From the NCBI GenBank assembly GCA_904396155.1, contig CAJFOI010000041.1, positions 1 through 33,595 of the forward strand: a stretch of 33,595 nt of DNA, read 5' to 3'. Source of the stretch: Candidatus Avispirillum faecium (GTDB lineage Bacteria > Bacillota > Clostridia > Oscillospirales > CAG-272). Below the pieces are notes generated by a model. That model made no database searches. It had not been told where the DNA came from and saw only the letters and a program-made list of their open reading frames with translations. This document shows positions 31,517 to 33,595 of this stretch, one piece after another (position 1 is the stretch's first letter; every line of letters begins with the position of its first letter). The position numbers and the translations under genes were made by a program.

Positions 31517-32329
31517 ATGAAAGAACGCGCTATGAAATTTTTGCACGGCACCAGGCAAGCAGTTGTTGTAACGATTGTGCTGATGCTGCTGTGCGGACTT
31601 TTGTTTCCCCTTTTGCTGACGGGGCTTTCCGCTCTGTTTTTTCCGCATCAGGCTGGTGGAAGTCTGCTCACCGTGGATGGTCAGACGGTAGGTGCAGAGT
31701 ATGTTGGTCAGGAATTCACGGAGGATTATTATCTGTGGAGCCGTCCGTCTCAATACCATTACAATGTCTATATTGAAGACCGGGACGGCACGCAGCATTA
31801 TGTAATGGAGGACGATGCCGGGCAGCAAATCCTCTTTATTGTAGATGAGGAGGACGCCGACGGAAACGTCACCCGGGCGCATTACGATACGTTTGATGAA
31901 AACGGCAATCAGGTGTTTTACAGGGACATTGAAAACCTTGATGAAGCGACCGATACCAGATTTGGTGGTCTTGGTTCTGGCTCTGCGAACTACGCTCCTT
32001 CCAATCCGGCACTTACAGAGCGTATAGAAGCGGACCTGGAGGCGTTTTTGGAAAAGAATCCGGATGTAAAGCGGGAGGATATCCCCACGGACCTGCTGAC
32101 TGCTTCCGGCTCCGGACTGGATCCGCATATTTCACCCGCCTCTGCCGAAGTGCAGATTCCCAGAATTGCCGAGGCGTCGAACCTGAGCGAAGATACGATC
32201 CGTGAAATCGTAGAGCGCCATACCAGTGGAAAGATTTTCGGTATATTTGGGGAAGATACAGTCAATGTTCTGGAAGTGAATATTGAAATTGCGCAGGCTA
32301 TGGGGATCATCCCTTCCGGGACAGAGTAA
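31517..32329 (+). CDS. kdpC: KdpC subunit with a large acidic insertion
   Basis: Accessory subunit that stabilises the KdpA-KdpB interface and raises ATP affinity. The N-terminal helix (about 16-42) is followed by QEFTEDYYLWSRPS (65-78), then a normal C-terminal core: GGLGSGSANYAPSNPAL (150-166), ASGSGLDPHISPASAEVQ (196-213), ARIA-like PRIAEAS, and VLEVNIEIAQ. At 270 residues it is about 80 longer than E. coli KdpC. The excess is mainly residues 81-148, between the two halves of the usual GSRPSA...SSGSN region, with about 19 Asp/Glu. GGGAGGATAGAAACC precedes the ATG; an in-frame Met six codons later is possible. Confidence 0.92.
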   Translation: MKERAMKFLHGTRQAVVVTIVLMLLCGLLFPLLLTGLSALFFPHQAGGSLLTVDGQTVGAEYVGQEFTEDYYLWSRPSQYHYNVYIEDRDGTQHYVMEDDAGQQILFIVDEEDADGNVTRAHYDTFDENGNQVFYRDIENLDEATDTRFGGLGSGSANYAPSNPALTERIEADLEAFLEKNPDVKREDIPTDLLTASGSGLDPHISPASAEVQIPRIAEASNLSEDTIREIVERHTSGKIFGIFGEDTVNVLEVNIEIAQAMGIIPSGTE

Positions 32330-32341
32330 GGGGAAACGGTT

Positions 32342-33241
32342 ATGCTGCATCACTATCAAACGGTATCGAAAAGGCAAATTCCTTGTGTCGGTCAGATAGA
32401 AGCGCAGCCTCCGGAATTGGAACTGCTGACATTCTTGTATAATATCTATATCTGGCTGGAAGCGGCACCGGCCGTTTACAGCTCGGCCGAAGGAAAAACG
32501 GTGTATATCCTTTATGATCATACCGCTTTTCTCATCGACGATTTTCTGGATTCCTTCTCTCTCTCCCTTGCTGTCATCAACCATTCCTGGCCGATCTGCG
32601 CTTTCGGCACAGCATCCAATCAGGAGACCGTACGGCTTTCCGCCGAACTTTTGCCGTCACAAACGGATCACAGTCCCAATATTGAAATTGTGCAGCAAAG
32701 CATTTCAGGACAGGAAACAGACTCTTTGCAGACGCTCTGCCTGCAAATTGAATGCACCGATCATGAAACTGCGGATAAAGTATACCGGTTTTTCACCTGT
32801 ATGAACTGGCAAACCAGTATAGCGGTCCTGGATTGGAGCGCGGCTGATTTCCCCTGGAGGCAAATGTTGATCGATCCAGGCGCCAGGAGTTTCTTCTGCT
32901 ATATCAGCGTAAATTTGCGCGTGACGCCGGACGATTGCCTGCGATCTCTAAGTTTTCCACAAAAACTTGTTTTGTGGAAGACCTTTCTGAAGGACAAACT
33001 GGAACCCGCCGAATTTGAGTGGCTGGCTGAAGAAATCTCAAAAGGGACCGTCAGCAATCGGATGGAGTGGGAACTGGCCTTGCGGGAAGCTATGAAACAG
33101 CTGCAATTTCGCATTATCAATCAGGAAAACAGTTTTGCATTGTTTGATGGTGCGGGCAGACGGCTGTACTTTGGTGCGGACTGCCGCTCTGCGGCAGAAC
33201 GGGCGCTGTTGAAAATATTGTTTCCGCTCAATTTTCAATAA
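32342..33241 (+). CDS. Unrecognised soluble protein, last gene of the kdp operon
   Basis: A 299-residue protein I cannot assign to a family. It starts 12 bases after the kdpC stop with TAAGGGGAAACGG in front, and a strong terminator follows, so it belongs to the kdp transcript. No signal peptide or transmembrane segment is evident; the sequence looks mixed alpha/beta with hydrophobic strands (TVYILYDHTAFLI, SFFCYISVNLRV) and a C-terminal helical section (QKLVLWKTFLKDKL, MEWELALREAMKQL). The final part (FALFDGAGRRLYFGADCRS) could be a small beta domain. There are no catalytic motifs I recognise. A regulatory or assembly role in K+ uptake is the natural guess from position only. Confidence 0.75.
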   Translation: MLHHYQTVSKRQIPCVGQIEAQPPELELLTFLYNIYIWLEAAPAVYSSAEGKTVYILYDHTAFLIDDFLDSFSLSLAVINHSWPICAFGTASNQETVRLSAELLPSQTDHSPNIEIVQQSISGQETDSLQTLCLQIECTDHETADKVYRFFTCMNWQTSIAVLDWSAADFPWRQMLIDPGARSFFCYISVNLRVTPDDCLRSLSFPQKLVLWKTFLKDKLEPAEFEWLAEEISKGTVSNRMEWELALREAMKQLQFRIINQENSFALFDGAGRRLYFGADCRSAAERALLKILFPLNFQ

Positions 33242-33265
33242 ACCGTGCTGCATACCGAAAATCCA

Positions 33266-33304
33266 AATCCCCGGCAGAACCATGATTCTGCCGGGGATTC
33301 TTTC
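33266..33304 (+). terminator. Terminator of the kdp operon
   Basis: A perfect 14-bp stem AATCCCCGGCAGAA/TTCTGCCGGGGATT with a 6-base loop, followed by CTTTCC. It lies 25 bases after the unknown gene's stop. Confidence 0.85.
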
Positions 33305-33357
33305 CGTCTGGGGAGATAATACATAGGCAAAACCGTTTGTTCCTATATCGAATAAAA

Positions 33358-33390
33358 AAAGTCCTGTAAACATTAAGTTTACAGGACTTT
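33358..33390 (-). terminator. Second hairpin terminator, likely for a minus-strand gene to the right
   Basis: A perfect 14-bp stem AAAGTCCTGTAAAC/GTTTACAGGACTTT with a 5-base loop. The left flank is a run of A, so on the minus strand it is followed by TTTTTTT. The orientation suggests a leftward transcript arriving from beyond the window. Confidence 0.65.
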
Positions 33391-33595
33391 CCTTATGCTG
33401 CCTCTTGTTTATTTGTAGATCATGTAAAATATCACGATATAGAAATTTAATTTATAATATTTATTAATTCATAACAGAAATCCATTGCTTTTAGATTCAA
33501 GTAATTCCCTTTCGCAAAGTAAACTCCTTTGCGGCCTGCGTAATATGGCAAAATTGCTAACTTTCTGTAAAACATATTATCAAATATTGTTATAA
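33391..33595. other. AT-rich right-hand end with no supported gene
   Basis: About 205 very AT-rich bases with stops in all frames. The only structure seen is a small hairpin CGCAAAG/CTTTGCG at about 33514-33535. It probably holds the tail of an off-window transcript. Confidence 0.6.

Overview
The window looks like a chromosomal segment of a gut-type, moderately GC-rich Gram-positive anaerobe of the Clostridia, most likely an Oscillospiraceae/Ruminococcaceae relative. This is inferred from the gene families, the Shine-Dalgarno-rich starts, Clostridia-style chorismate synthase and EPSP synthase motifs, and an interspersed GC-rich repeat of a kind I associate with that family. There is no sign of a phage, integrase, transposase or CRISPR array.

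Layout. (1) 236-8738 is a nearly complete aromatic amino acid operon on the + strand: aroF, tyrA, aroB, aroA, aroC, pheA, a fused aroE-aroK and aroQ. Together they run from PEP + erythrose-4-phosphate to chorismate and on to the Phe and Tyr keto acids; an amidohydrolase overlaps the end. (2) 9566-10532 is a nucleoside hydrolase with its own promoter. (3) 10574-15887 is a minus-strand cation/membrane block: a P2-type cation ATPase, a CNNM/CorC-type membrane protein and a patatin-like lipase. Its leader carries what I read as a yybP-ykoY manganese riboswitch (15687-15792), so the ATPase is probably a Mn2+ (or Mn2+/Ca2+) exporter. (4) 15939-17383 is a divergent PfkB-family sugar kinase overlapping ruvX. 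(5) 17414-20681, minus strand, holds a MATE transporter with a strong promoter and structured leader, a GyrI-like ligand-binding protein and a BtrH-like Cys-rich protein. (6) 20965-22406 holds a small Cys-rich protein, a membrane-anchored SGNH hydrolase and tRNA-Pro(CGG). (7) 22519-33304 is a complete Kdp high-affinity potassium system: kdpDE, then dapA on the opposite strand, then an operon of a 32-residue membrane peptide, kdpF, kdpA, kdpB, kdpC and an unrecognised soluble protein.

How the parts work together. KdpD/KdpE probably control both their own gene and the structural operon. Both upstream regions carry an 11-bp-spaced TTAAY direct repeat exactly 58 bp upstream of the -10 hexamer. 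The KdpD USP domain carries a close match to the c-di-AMP-binding signature. KdpC has an acidic insertion of about 67 residues, and the operon ends with a 299-residue protein of unknown family; these are the most novel-looking parts of the window.

Copies or fragments of the GC-rich repeat sit before aroF, between aroB and aroA, between the riboswitch and the ATPase, and upstream of the BtrH-like gene. All calls rest on reading the sequence; no database search was run.
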